DNA of 64,000 nt from Fomitopsis serialis (taxonomy: Eukaryota; Basidiomycota; Agaricomycetes; Polyporales; Fomitopsidaceae). A program made the position numbers and the translations under genes. Shown piece by piece: positions 22,094 through 33,486 of the stretch. The notes under the pieces were generated by a model, which was not told where the DNA came from, ran no database searches, and saw nothing but the letters and a program-made list of their open reading frames with translations. Within the stretch, counting starts at the first letter, position 1. Every line of letters begins with the position of its first letter. The stretch lies in the NCBI RefSeq assembly GCF_022376445.1, contig NW_025954968.1, positions 558,001 to 622,000 on the forward strand, written 5' to 3'.

Positions 22094-25000
22094 TTACTCT
22101 GTCTTAGCTTTGGACTGAGATCTGTCTGGCAACCCGGCCGCGACATCATCGATCTTCTTGAATTGCCAGGGGAAGCGGGAGGGGTACAGGAACGGTCGCA
22201 GATCGAACCCTGGACGCGGCGAGTCAGATACAGGTGAGATACATCTATTAGGAACTCACTGTTGTCGTCGGGGCTGTATTGCTCCTGCATGCAAGGAATT
22301 CAGCATTCGTAAAAGGCAGGCGTATTGATCGCATGACTCACAGCGTGGTAGGACGGTGTCAGGGTCGTCATCTTGTGGCGGTTCCTCGCATACTCGAAGA
22401 AGAATAGCTTGACCTTGTCCGCGATCTAGTTCAGGCAGTACTTGTGAGTGACAGACAGAGTACAAGAAACAGCAATACTGACTTGCGTCGGAGACAGGAA
22501 GGATCCCCATTCATGGACAAGCTTTGTGAACATGCTGTACGGCCCACACTTCTCGACCTTACGCAGGCGACCGAAGACAGACAGCTCGTCGTAAGTCATG
22601 CCCATGTCAGCCTACGCGTTACACAACGGCGAGCGTCAACGGAAGTCCTGCACTGATAAGGTTGTACTCGCCTCATCGGCCTGCACGTAGTTCTCGGTGA
22701 TAGGCTCGAGCTCTGCCGTGGGGACGGCAGTCAAGAACCTAGTCGGGCACGGCAGGTGAGCAAGAGTATACGTGGACCAGTGATGCTGCGTACTGTTCCA
22801 AGATGGGAAGTCCGAACGCGTCCTTCGCCCAAGCGATAAACCGCTTCAAATCGGTCTTACTGATTGCACCGATTGGGTTGACATCCGCTGCAGGGACGTC
22901 AGAACACGTAGGCTACCAACGCAGATCACGTACCAGAAGAGCAGTCGTACTTGGTCAGGTAACCTCTCAAGCTACGGGGCGCAAGTGGTGAGCGCGCATC
23001 AATTGACAACAGCTTGGACTTACCTCTCGTCGACGTTAGCGCTACCAAGGACGAGGAGCCCTCCTGTCCGCCCTCGCACCCAGGGCAGAAGTTGGGCGAA
23101 CAAGTACGCGAGCACCATACGCAGGCGTGCCTGCAATGGCATCGTGAGATATCTCTTCCACCTCACGACTGGAGAGACAGACATACCTGGATGTTCTGCA
23201 GTGCAAGGTTCTCCGCGGGCGACCCGCCATGTGCGCGGAACTGCGGCTTGACTCCAGTGACGAACGAGAACAGGCTGCGCACAGCAGTAACGAGCGTGTC
23301 CATGTTCAGATCCGTGTGGTAGCTACGTCAGGATCTCGTGAGCCATGGAAGCGACGGGAGTGGATACTGTGCACTACTTGCCTGCCGATAGCTTCTGACA
23401 GCTCCTTCGCCCTCCGCCTAGTGTCGATACTGGAGTTCTCCGTGCCCATGTAGCACGTGTGGAAGATCCGATTGCAGTACTCGCGCGCGTCAGTAGGGAC
23501 GTACGAAGAGTCCTCGGGCTCTCCTGCAATACGACGAGCATCCGTGATGACTTGCTGGTCTGTCGGAGCATAGTATGAAATGAAGCACGCGATTCAGTTG
23601 TGTATAGATGCGAACCTCCGTTCTTGGCGGCGTCGGCAACGAGGCGACACATTGAATAGACGATGACCGCAGTCGCACAACTGTCGATACCACCGCTAAG
23701 AGGGACGAAGTATCCCTGTGTCCTAGAACGCCTCAGGTAGTCCCATAGCCAACACGCCGGGCCCAGCCTAGCACATCGGCATGAGCATGCCACGGATTAA
23801 CAAATCCTCACAATCAGATACACATACGCTATCTCCTCTTCCGGTTTGTGAAACCTCACTTCAAACCTCCGGTCGGTCATAGCCAGATCGCCAGGCTCGC
23901 CCTCTTCGCTGATGCCGAACTTGCCTCCAGACAACGCCCAATCGACTTCGATGCGCTGATAACGCTCCGCAGCCGCAGCCTGCATGCTCCGGCTACTGGC
24001 CGCCCGGTGCGCGCGCACGTCCTCGATGTCGATCGTCGCGGTCACGACCTCGACGTCCTGGAGGGAGAACTGCGAGCCCTGCGCGATGACGTGCCCATTA
24101 ACAGCGATGATCGCGCAGCCGTCGTAGTAGAGCCGGTCGCCGTCGCACCCCTGCTGGTTGGCGTAGAGGTAGATCCCTCCGACCTGCGCGGGTTCGTGTC
24201 AGTTGATGAGTAAGTATGAGACCATTAAACAAGCCACGGAGGGGTACCTTGGAGGTGGCCTCTCTAATCAGATCCACACGCCTGTACAGCTTGCGAAGCT
24301 CATGGTGGCTACCGCTCGAATTCGTGAAGATCTCCACGCCGTCGAGGCCCATAAGAATGTGAGGACTGTGGTATCATCGCTCAGAAAACGGGACAGGGAG
24401 CCTTCAAGGAGACGCTACCTTGCGGGCGTGAAGAGCTCTTCGCACAGCTCAACGCCGATACAGGTGTCTTTGGTGCTGACGACGGCATCGCCGAAGGGCA
24501 CTTTGATCTAGCAGAATGTTAAACACCGCTCAAGAGAAACCAAAGACAGGCATACCTGGCCAGTGAGTTTCTGTATGATTCTTGGTAGGTAATGCTCTTC
24601 GGTAGACCTGTGCTTCATCCACGGCGTGAACCACCGCAGCTCGCGGTAGTTGCCGTCATTCGCCATCCACATCTTAGGTCGGATGAGGAGGATCTTCCCG
24701 TCGTATATGATGACCCTGCAGTTATAGATGACATTCTTGTGCGTAATAGGCCTAGCGAAGTGAATCAGTATGCTCGAGCTTCGCCCTTGGGGAGGCCGCC
24801 TACATTCCAATGTCACACAAGATGCCCTTGGCTTCGTCGGACTCGAGGATCTTGGCCAGAACTTCCCATGAGTGCAGAGCTGTGTCACCTATGATACCAA
24901 TGGTGAGATATTATACCATGTGTACGTCTCTGATCGAAGTACCCTCTAGGAAGTGATCCTGGCATCCGTAACCTCTGATATGGTGTGGATTAGTACACCC

Positions 25001-25334
25001 TCAGAACGCTACGTGCCCGAGAGAAGACGTACGTGATCTCGAGCTCAGGACCGACGCGCAGAGTTGCTCCTCTCTCCTTGGCTATCCGGATGCTGGCGAG
25101 GATACGCTCCAGGTTTCCCTAGTCCGAGATTGATGAGAACGCAAACCAGACAGGCCCAAGCCCGAGCATACCCCAAAGTCCAGTGACCACTGATTGAGTG
25201 AGCTGCAGACAGATAATTACTGGCCAAATGCCATCCCACAACGCGATGAGCGCACCAACTGATATCTTGTGAGCTGCGGCCGCCCATAGAAACTCCTGGG
25301 AGACTCACGTTGCGACCGTTATGAGATGTCCCAT
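22094..25334 (-). CDS. QNS1: glutamine-dependent NAD(+) synthetase
   Basis: Qns1 amidates nicotinic acid adenine dinucleotide to NAD+ using ammonia from its own glutaminase domain; both de novo and salvage routes end here. The gene is split into many small exons, starting MGHLITVAT at 25334 and continuing [10 protein letters not shown], then [16 protein letters not shown] and [12 protein letters not shown]. The N-terminal nitrilase-type domain shows the catalytic Glu (GPELEIT), Lys ([15 protein letters not shown]) and Cys ([13 protein letters not shown]). The synthetase domain carries the PP-loop [12 protein letters not shown]. Downstream are [30 protein letters not shown], [20 protein letters not shown] and the end [12 protein letters not shown]...KAKTE, with the stop at 22094-22096. 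Glutaminase-synthetase fusion is normal for eukaryotes. I did not place every splice site, so small model errors are possible. Confidence 0.92.
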
Positions 25335-26682
25335 GTTGACGACTCTGGCGAGACAATAGTAGGGTCACTCTCTGAACCGCCTACTCGCTCTAACAACGAT
25401 CAGGTAGAGTCGATTCTACGATCCACTGGCAGACCAAGCTGATCAAACGGCCAATAGTTGGTACAACTTTCCCAGCCGGACCGCCAGGGCTCATCCTCGG
25501 ATCGGAATCTGGCTCAATTCGACCAGCTTCACGTGCTGATCGAGCGCAGGTCGGTCACAAGACAAGGATGCACGACCAGGACCTGGGCGACTCCCCCAGA
25601 TGTTCGGCCCCGGATAGGATCCCTGAGGGCCAAATTTTGGCCAAATCCCCGGCCTACATTGGATCCCGGAGGCTGCCGAACTGCCGTAAGCGCCCCTACC
25701 CTCGTCCTCGATTGGATCTCTGAGGGGTGGTTGGTATGACCATGTTCAATTGGTCAGAGGCTGGGTGAACAGGTGGGTACCAAGGTCATCGTTATATATA
25801 TATATATTGCTTGCGCATCGCACAAAACATTGCTCTGCAGAGGTGTCGGGGCAGCTCAAGACTGACACTGTCACGGTTGCCATATTTGGTAGGTGTATTG
25901 GTGATCAAATCTGAGTCTCACTTCACGCTCACAAACCAGACAGCAGCCTCATTCTACATGTGTAAATTATGTGGTATAGGGCAGCACAACTATAGCTAGA
26001 ATGTTATGAGACAAAAATATGGCCAGAAAGCCCCGAAATTTGAGTCAAAAGAATGTGACAATACTCCGTGACATTAAATCACATGACGTGACCAGTGACT
26101 ACCCTTGTCCTACATTGGATCCCGGAGAGCCGAAAAATAGGATCTTTGAGGCTGATTTCGAGGGTCCCCGAGGCCGAACATCTGGGGGAGTCGCCCAGGT
26201 CCTGCACGACCAGTGCACGACCGTGAGCCAAAGGAAACGGAAGACTGCGATCAGAGACCATATCTCGACGAAAGTTAGCATGATGATAGATGTGGTGGGG
26301 GTGTACTGAGTTCTCCAATGTGTTTCATATTACTAGCTAGGGCCAAAAGTCCGCTCGATGCAAATACAGACAGATTGCTATGAAGGCATAATACTACGGT
26401 AGGCAGAGTCAGTTGTAGCACCGGAGAGTCCTCAGGGATGCGTCGCCCAGCCAAACAACGCCCGCCACGGAAGCTACAAGTGTGCGAGGCAAGGTGTCCG
26501 TTACAGATGCGAGCGCGAACACTCGTGAGACCCGGTGATAGTATAAAACAGCCCAAGACAATATAAATTGCAGGGATATCTAGATGATGAAGTGAGGAAG
26601 CGACGGACCGGCGACGAGCAAGGGACTTCAAGTACAGACGAGCGAACGAGAACATAGGAAGCGTTCGATGTCGAGATGGTGG
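25335..26682. other. intergenic with repeat fragments, no gene seen
   Basis: This 1.35-kb gap between the divergent-facing QNS1 start and the ZDS1 stop contains an inverted copy pair of a 31-bp core (25580-25610 and about 26169-26199, reverse). It also has a direct pair of a 19-bp core starting CCTACATTGG (25652 and 26109), and a short TA run (about 25794-25806). No coherent protein is visible. It looks like the remains of one or more small repeat elements. Confidence 0.55.
25560..26225. repeat. mixed inverted/direct repeat pair, possible degenerate small transposon
   Basis: The block around 25571-25612 (centre GGCGACTCCCCCAGATG) recurs in inverted orientation at about 26166-26210, identical over 31 bp. 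The 19-bp core beginning CCTACATTGGATCC occurs in the same orientation at about 25652 and 26109. Inverted outer parts with a direct inner part suggest a rearranged or nested element rather than a simple terminal-inverted-repeat element. No transposase is nearby. Confidence 0.6.
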
Positions 26683-29404
26683 CTACTTTCTTCGCGTTTG
26701 TTGCCATAGCGCGAGCGGCACGTCCTCGTCCTCTGAGGGGCGCCGCCGGCTCTGCACCACCGCATGCGCACTGATACCCTTCTTTAGCTTGGCACTGTTG
26801 TTGAAATGGTTCATCGTAGACACGACGGGCGGCGCAGCAGAGGCAGACAATGACCGACTGGGGAGCCGGGCGCCCGGCGCGCTGTACGATGGCTGCTTCT
26901 CCTGCGCGGGTGTGTAGCGGTTAGGCGGCGGAGACCGTGTCCGGCGCGGAGCGACTGACTGGTTGGGCGGAGACGGCGGGGAAGCGGAGCGCGGGGGTGA
27001 TGGAGATGTATGCCCCTCGAGTTGAGCATGCTCGTGGTCGCTTGATTTGCTAGCCATGTTTGCTCGACTGCTACTGGAGGCATGGCCCCCGGGGGCAGCG
27101 ATCCGCCCGCAACCACTGGAGCATACTGCTGAGGTTGCATCGACACATTACCCATACTGTATAACCCACCGTTGGCAGCTTGAGGTTGTGGTTGCGCGAG
27201 GCCGACCGTGTATGGTTGAGGAGGCGCTGACGACGATCGTAGTGCAGGTTGCGATTGATACGAGGCCCCGCCGCCAGAGCCGTAGCCGTATCCGGAGGCC
27301 CCGGACATGTTGTTTGAGTACCCGTGGCCATACTCGTGCTCCATAGCGCGGTGTTGCATCTCATATTGGGGCCCGCGCACTGGCATCTCAGCTCGCCGGA
27401 CGCTTGGCTGAGGTGCGTTCGCCGCTCCGGGTTTCGTGAGGCTCCCCCGCCGCTGCTTCTCTCTCTGCTCCTGCTCCCTCTCCATCCGTTCTTTCTCCGC
27501 CCCCTCCCGCTCCTCCCGCTCCCTCTGCTCTTGTTCCTGCTGCTCCTTGTCTGGCTCCGGCTGAGCCTGTCCTGGCGTCTGTGGTTGCGCTGAGCCATTC
27601 GCAGCAGCGTTCTGCGGGTTCTGGGTCTTGTTGATCACGCCCAGGTACCAGAACATCAGGTTACTGATCAGGACCTGCTCGTAGAGCGGACGGCGGGGGT
27701 TAGCAAGCTTGATGTGACTGAGCCGGTAGATCGCTCGCTCAACATGGATCGGGTATCGCGCGTACATGCCAGCAAGCTGCGGCGAAGGAGACGGGACGTA
27801 GTTCTTGGACGACTTGGACGCCCCCAACAGGGCAGCAGCGGTCTCGCGTCCAGATTGATTGGCCGTCGACGGCTGCGCATCCTCCTGCTTCTTCTTGCCT
27901 CCGAACAGCGATCCGAAAAAGCCAGTATCCTTCTCTTTCTCTTTCTCCTTCTCCTTCTCCTTCTCGCGCTCGCGCTGCTCCTTCTCCTTGGTCTGCTTCT
28001 TGCTGCTCTTGTCACTTCCCCACTTGAACAAGCCACCCTTCTTATCTTTCTCCCGTCGCTGTTCGGAGGGGCTCGGAGAGGGTGGGTGATAGAGGGGTGC
28101 TTCTTGTAAAGAGGGACGTGGCTGCAGCACGTTAGAAGGCGAGTTAGCGGGCGCAGTCGTGGGCGGAGGGGAGGGTGTGTGTGTTTCCACGGGAGGCTCA
28201 GTGACTGCTGGCGTGACAGCTCGCTGTGGTTTAGGATGATGCAGGATCGGCCCAGATTCCACGGCAAGTTCATGCGACTCGGTGTGTGTCGTAGTAGAGG
28301 ATGGGCCAGAGAGCGAAGATTCGACGGAGGGTTCAGGAGTCGTTTCCCTATGAGGGCCATCGACCTCGTCTGGTTCCTCGGTGACGTATGCGTCATAGAT
28401 CAGAGCTTCTTCGCTGTATGATTCGGGCCGTGGAAGAGGTGGGACTTGCGGCACAGGAGGCGCGTCGTCCTCTGCGCGAGGCTTCCTGCTGGCCTCCGCG
28501 TGGCCGTGATCGCTTACGGACATCTCACTCGATGTCCGAGGCGAACCCACCGTCGCTGAGCGGCTCACGGACTTTCGTCGGCTGCGAGTAGCAGTGAAGC
28601 GATGCGCACCCTCGCCTTGCATACCCGGCTTGCGGATTTTTGTGCGTGCTGCACGACGCAATCCCTCGCCCAAGCGCGGCACAATGATTGGTGAATCGGC
28701 TTCATCTCCTGGGTCGTTCAAGTCGTCCATCTGGTCGATGACTAAAGACGTACTCGCATCAACGCAGCACTTAGGATATGCACAGGAAGTATACCTGAGG
28801 GTGCCACGTTCAGACTGAGACTCCTCCGCAACACACTCCTCAACTTGGTGGGGTCATCGCTTTGCGAGGCCTCCTCCGCCAGCTCCTCCAGCTTCTGCAG
28901 ATCGCTAATCGTGAGCTGAGGCCCGGTGCTGTAGATACTCGACCGATTCCTCCGAATGGGCACGACTTGCTCTTCCTCAACGCCATCATTCGCAGACGGT
29001 TTGTACTGCCGGCTCAGCATAGATCGCTTCCGCCCGAGATCTGTAGAACCACCAGACACCGAGCGCGAGAGGCCGGATGGTTCGTCTGAGGGACTGCGGG
29101 CATGTTCTTTCAGGAATTGTCTGAACTCGGCCGGCGCAATTTCTGGATGAAGGCGAGCAGGTACCCAGAAGAGATGGAAGGGATCACCATTGCCATCTGT
29201 AGACTCTTCTTCAGTGCTATCGCTGTTGGTGGTAGTGGTGAGCTCGTCGGGCGACCAGTATGGGGTGGTCGGCGAGGGCTGGGTTGTAGCGCTGGGCAAA
29301 TCCGGGTCCAGGATGAGCGAGCCAGGTCCGCCTGCAGTCGACCGCCTCCTAATATCCCGGAGGGCCTCTACTTCCCGTCTGATCTCGAGCTCGGACGGTT
29401 GCAT
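26683..29404 (-). CDS. ZDS1: Zds1-family protein, apparent -1 frameshift near C-terminus
   Basis: Zds proteins regulate PP2A-Cdc55 and thereby polarity and mitotic entry. Exon 1 (28795-29404) starts MQPSELEIRREVEALRDIRR and includes DPFHLFWVPARLHPEIAP, a block typical of the fungal family; a 53-bp intron follows, then a long exon. Most of it is disordered Ser/Pro/Glu-rich sequence with a pure EKEKEK stretch (around 27940-27990). The conserved Zds C-terminal domain reads MYARYPIHVERAIYRLSHIK then PRRPLYEQVLISNLMFWYLG. Beyond it lies a Gln/Tyr/Pro-rich tail. Near 27045-27047 (GCTAGCAAATCA) the frame must drop by one base to reach the plausible basic tail that ends QTRRK at 26683. Read without correction, the tail is a different, Arg/His-rich sequence. 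The true 5' end may include another exon upstream. Confidence 0.85.
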
Positions 29405-30913
29405 CGCCGACTGGTTGGAGGGTAGTATGAGAGCCGAGCTGACAGCAGTGAAGGCTGCGCATACCTCAAATGTCTGCACTGCAGCCCGCTTTGTCTATGG
29501 AGGGGGAAGCGAGGCCCCAGACGTCGGCCGGACGAGGAGGATGGAGAGACAAGACTACAGCAGTGTGCGGCTACGGTTAGAGGCCGCGAGCAAGCTAGCT
29601 TCATCAAGCCCGGCGGGCTGCTGGGGAAGCCGGTGGCGTGGGCGCTCGCTGCCGAACCATCTTCCTTTTCAAGTTTTCCGGCGCCGCCATTCACAAGCCT
29701 TTCGGGGCCGCGCGGAAAATGAATCTCCTCCAGATCCGTCGCATCTTCAGCCACCCGCCTTTCTCTGCACCGACGCTTCGTACACGACTCGCAGGTCGAC
29801 GTCGACCGCAGACACCATTTCCTCGACTCGTATTATCGCTAGGCCAAGTCTTTCTGTCGCACGTCCAAGACGATACCGGATGCACGCTGCCGATATGCAG
29901 CCGGCTCTCAGCCCTTTCGCCGCTCGGCCACAGGCCAGCGTAATCGAGTATTTTCAGTCTTCGTCATCTGTCTTTGGTAAAGTTTGATTGTTGGCCGCCG
30001 TGCAGAGAGCCCCATTCTGTACGTTGCCAGTGCAGCCAGCCCTTCACATGTCTGAAAGTGCGTACCACGACTGCTCCATCCATGCGTTCATGCGTTGCTT
30101 CGTCTGGTCAGGAGGTCGTCGGGCAGCGAGCATGGTTGCCATAGTCAGTCCACAAGGATGCCATGCTCCTATGACACAATGCCCAGGAGACCTGGATTTT
30201 CGCGTCCTTGGCTCATGTCACAGCGGGTGCGCGTCTGCATGGTCATGGGGGCTTGACTCGTCACTTCAAAGTATCTGAATCGGATCAGCCCACTGTTGCC
30301 AGTGCCTCTGGGCGTTACTTGTAAATGCCTCTTTGCATGAAGTTCCGTGGGCAACGTCCTCGTATGTCGGATCCAAGTATCATATCGAAAGCGCCTTACC
30401 AATGCTCCACATAACCGTCCGAGGCTCTATCAAATTATCAGGCCTCATGCCGAATATGGCACTTCCATGGAACAGTCATGTCGAGGCAATGTCCTCACTG
30501 TGCTTACCCATTTGAGCGGTAAACCTAGTGGACGTGCTTGCTAGGCGAATTCAAGGTCTAGTGGCTAACTAGGAAGCGCTGCAGTCGGTCAAGCGTATGC
30601 ACCTTGGATCGCTGATTACCCAAAGGACTGTGTGTTTGCCGCCCAGCTAGGGAGCAAGCCTGCAGACCACTATCGACCATAGTGCGCTTTGACGGAATCA
30701 AAGCAGATTACGGATCCCCTCATCCTGGGTCTGGGCCGTCGAGTCACAGCTCAAGAGCACATCGGGCCGTTTGCTGCGCGCCTCAGCTAGTCCACTCTCG
30801 GATTCCGAACGCTGAAACCAGCTGGAAACATAAACAACCGGGCACCTCGAGAACTATAAAAGAACACGGATGGGTGTGTTCAATTCCCTCGTCTATCACA
30901 GCAGAAGCTACCG
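29405..30913. other. intergenic, no gene supported
   Basis: About 1.5 kb between the divergent ZDS1 and agmatinase genes. On the minus strand an ATG at about 29754 opens MAEDATDLEEIHFPRG, which could be a 5' exon of ZDS1, but I cannot join it convincingly. The plus-strand frame at 29638-29943 is Arg/Pro-rich and probably only a GC-rich shadow. Confidence 0.4.
30855..30860 (+). promoter_or_regulatory. TATA box of the agmatinase gene
   Basis: TATAAA (extended to TATAAAAG) lies 54 bp upstream of the agmatinase ATG at 30914, a normal distance for a short 5' leader. The clear TATA box suggests a regulated rather than constitutive gene. Confidence 0.6.
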
Positions 30914-32998
30914 ATGCACTCCCCCCTCTGTCTGATCCCATGGTATCTGCAGATAACTCTTGCCGCAGGGCTATTAGCTGCTCTCACGCTGGCAGAGCAA
31001 GTCACATTCAATAGCACTAGTGCGAATGTTCCAGCCGATAATAGCACGTACGCGTCCATCTTAGGGTCATTCACCTCTGTGGCTTCTCCGAAGGCGTGGG
31101 CGCAGCAAGACTGGAACGGCCTCACAACCTTCGCCGGCGCAACGCCGCTGAGGTGTTTTGGCGCAGATGTGGACGTTCCCTACGACGTCGCTGTTTTAGG
31201 TATGATTACTACAGAGTCGTGTATCAAGGTTCTGCTTCGTTGAATGCCGAATAGGTGCCCCGTTCGATACAGCCACCACATATCGTTCAGGGTTCGTATT
31301 CGCCCTCGGGTTCATTGTCATTTCGGGATTTGTCTATGCTCATAAAGTATGATAGGGCTCGGTTCGGAACCAATGGCATACGTCAAGGCTCCAGACGCCT
31401 GGGAATCTCTAGGATCAACGTCCCTATGAAGACTCGTGTGAGCGACTACTTGGACGTCGTAGACTGTGGGGATGTCCGTGCGTAGATTGATCAACGAGCT
31501 TGTAGCCATATCATTCATGGATATACTGCAGCCATGGTATACATTGACAACAAAGTTGCGCTGCGGCAGTTGGAGGCAGCCTCGTCTGCGTTGCTGTCTC
31601 GAAAGAGCCTCCGATCCTATGACGGCACGAGCATCGCAAAAGACGGCGCGTTTCACCCTCGAATATTGACTTTGGTGCGCGTGTACACGGTTTGGTGGCT
31701 TACGCTTTCTCAAAGCTGATTACCTCGTCAGGGTGGAGATCATACAATCACACTATCAATGCTGCGTGGGATTGGGAAGGTATACGGCCCTGTCAGGTAA
31801 TGCCTGCTCCGTTACCCTGATGGTCATGCGTGATTGAGAACTGAGGTTATCGTAGCGTAGTCCACTTCGATAGTCACATAGGTTTGCGGCGTTTCACTAA
31901 ACACTGGTGTATGTGACTGATCGAGTCCCGCCCGCTTTAGATACTTGGAAGCCGAGCCGAGCAGTGCGTCTTGTTCATTTTCCAATTCGTACTGCGGAAG
32001 CTTAAGACTCTGCACGACGCCTTGCAGCCGGATGGTCCTTGGCTGCCAGATGAAGTCAGTATCTGTGGGATTTGTTATCACGTATGCTTCGTGTTCGCTA
32101 AGACTCTGACAGGAAATCCCTGTCACGCATGACAACTACTTCTGGCACGCACATGAAGAAGGCCTCCTTGCTGCTAACCACTCCAACATCGTGAGTAGTT
32201 TCACTCGTAGATGCTCGCCGCAATGCGAATCTGTCCCTCAGCACGTTGGAATACACGGTGCGCTCGACAGCTGGCAAGACTACGAAGATGACTACGAGGC
32301 CGGATTCGTCATAATCCAGGTCGACGAGATCGAAGACATCGGATATAAAGGCATCGTGAAGAAAATTAGAGACGCTGTCGGCGATAACCCAGTATACAGT
32401 ATGCCTTCAGGTAACTTACCATCAGGAAGCAGTGTGCTGACGTTTGCTGTAGTCTCTTTTGACATAGACGTCATAGACCTTGGCATGGCGCCTGCGTGAG
32501 TCGTGTGCTTTGTTCGTCTCTGTCAGAGCGGAACTTGCTAACGATGTCATTAGGACCGGAACGTAAGCCATGATTATGAATTTATCCCGTCTTGTGCTCA
32601 GCCTAGACAACGCCTTCATGTAGACCTGAGATAGGAGGATTCACAACACGAGTGAGCGACGACCAGGACTTCCACACTTTTCATGCTGAAACTGACTGTG
32701 AACCGCAGGAGATTAGAAAGATCCTACAGGGCCTAGACGGACTGAAGATCGTCGGTGCCGACATCGTCGAAGTCGCGCCAGGTGGGTTTGCAGCGCAGAT
32801 TGCAAGGTTAGCTAGTTGAACAGTCTTTTCTCGTTGTAGGCTATGATACCCAAGGTAGGGAGGTTCTCACCGCACCTATTTCTTTATATATATGACACTG
32901 ACAAACATCACACACAAGCCGAGATTACACAAATCGCCGCAGGAAACATAGGCTGGGACATTCTCGCTCTCATGGCGAAGACGCCCTTAGTCGCCTGA
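30914..32998 (+). CDS. secreted agmatinase-like ureohydrolase
   Basis: Ureohydrolases of this group split agmatine (or related guanidino compounds) to a polyamine and urea using two Mn ions. The gene has about a dozen exons; all joins I checked keep frame and it ends MAKTPLVA at TGA 32996-32998. Residues 1-27 (LQITLAAGLLAALTLAEQ) form a signal peptide, so the enzyme is probably secreted or vacuolar. Metal ligands are all present: GGDHT, HFDSHID, and SFDIDVIDLGMAPATGTPE. Family blocks also seen are LGAPFDTATTYRSGARFG, GIRQGSRRLG, HDNYFWHAHEEGLL, NIHVGIHGALD and DGLKIVGADIVEVAPGYD. A 160-bp intron precedes HDNYFW. N-glycosylation sites (NSTS, NSTY) sit just after the signal peptide. Substrate is inferred from similarity; guanidinobutyrase or proclavaminate-type activity is possible. 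Confidence 0.88.
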
Positions 32999-33486
32999 CA
33001 CTGATTCCGCTATCCCTTGTCCTTGTTTGGGTGGTTGGTGATGCCTTGCAATCTCAGCGGTGTTATATGAGAGATATTTGTAGAGTCGTGTGCTACATAG
33101 AGCTTTATAGAGTCGGTCGCAATATGTTACCTTGCGATGGAGTTAATGGGATGTCGCGATTGGAGCTTGACCTCCTATAGCCGAGTAATACAGGTAGCGG
33201 TAGTATAAGAGGAGTGATTATGCGAGTTTGGGATTAGGGAGACACTACTTATCAAGGAAGAGAAAAGCGACCATCGTCGACCGAAGAGACGAAGGAGAAA
33301 ATACACCGTGACACTGTTGAAGTTGCCAGAATTCTGTAAGGTATGAGAATATTAATACGGACGACGCGACGTAAACAGTAATGCGCCAGGGCCACCAACG
33401 ATCGTGAGCGCAACAGAGGCACTGATTACACTCCTTCCAGCATGGCAGCAACACGACACTCCTGATCTTCTGCGATGTTCGCGTTG
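32999..33486. other. 3' intergenic region, no gene seen
   Basis: About 490 bp between the convergent stop codons of the agmatinase and the Zn2Cys6 regulator. It is AT-richer than its flanks, as expected of 3' untranslated sequence. No repeat or RNA gene was noticed. Confidence 0.45.

Noticed and set aside
29190..29987. 265-codon plus-strand frame overlapping the ZDS1 5' end
   Set aside because: Mostly antisense to ZDS1 exon 1 and Ser/Arg/Pro-rich beyond it; no protein-like blocks.
31936..32130. A break in the agmatinase gene before HDNYFW
   Set aside because: A 160-bp intron from GTGCGT to CTGACAG joins the flanking exons in phase.
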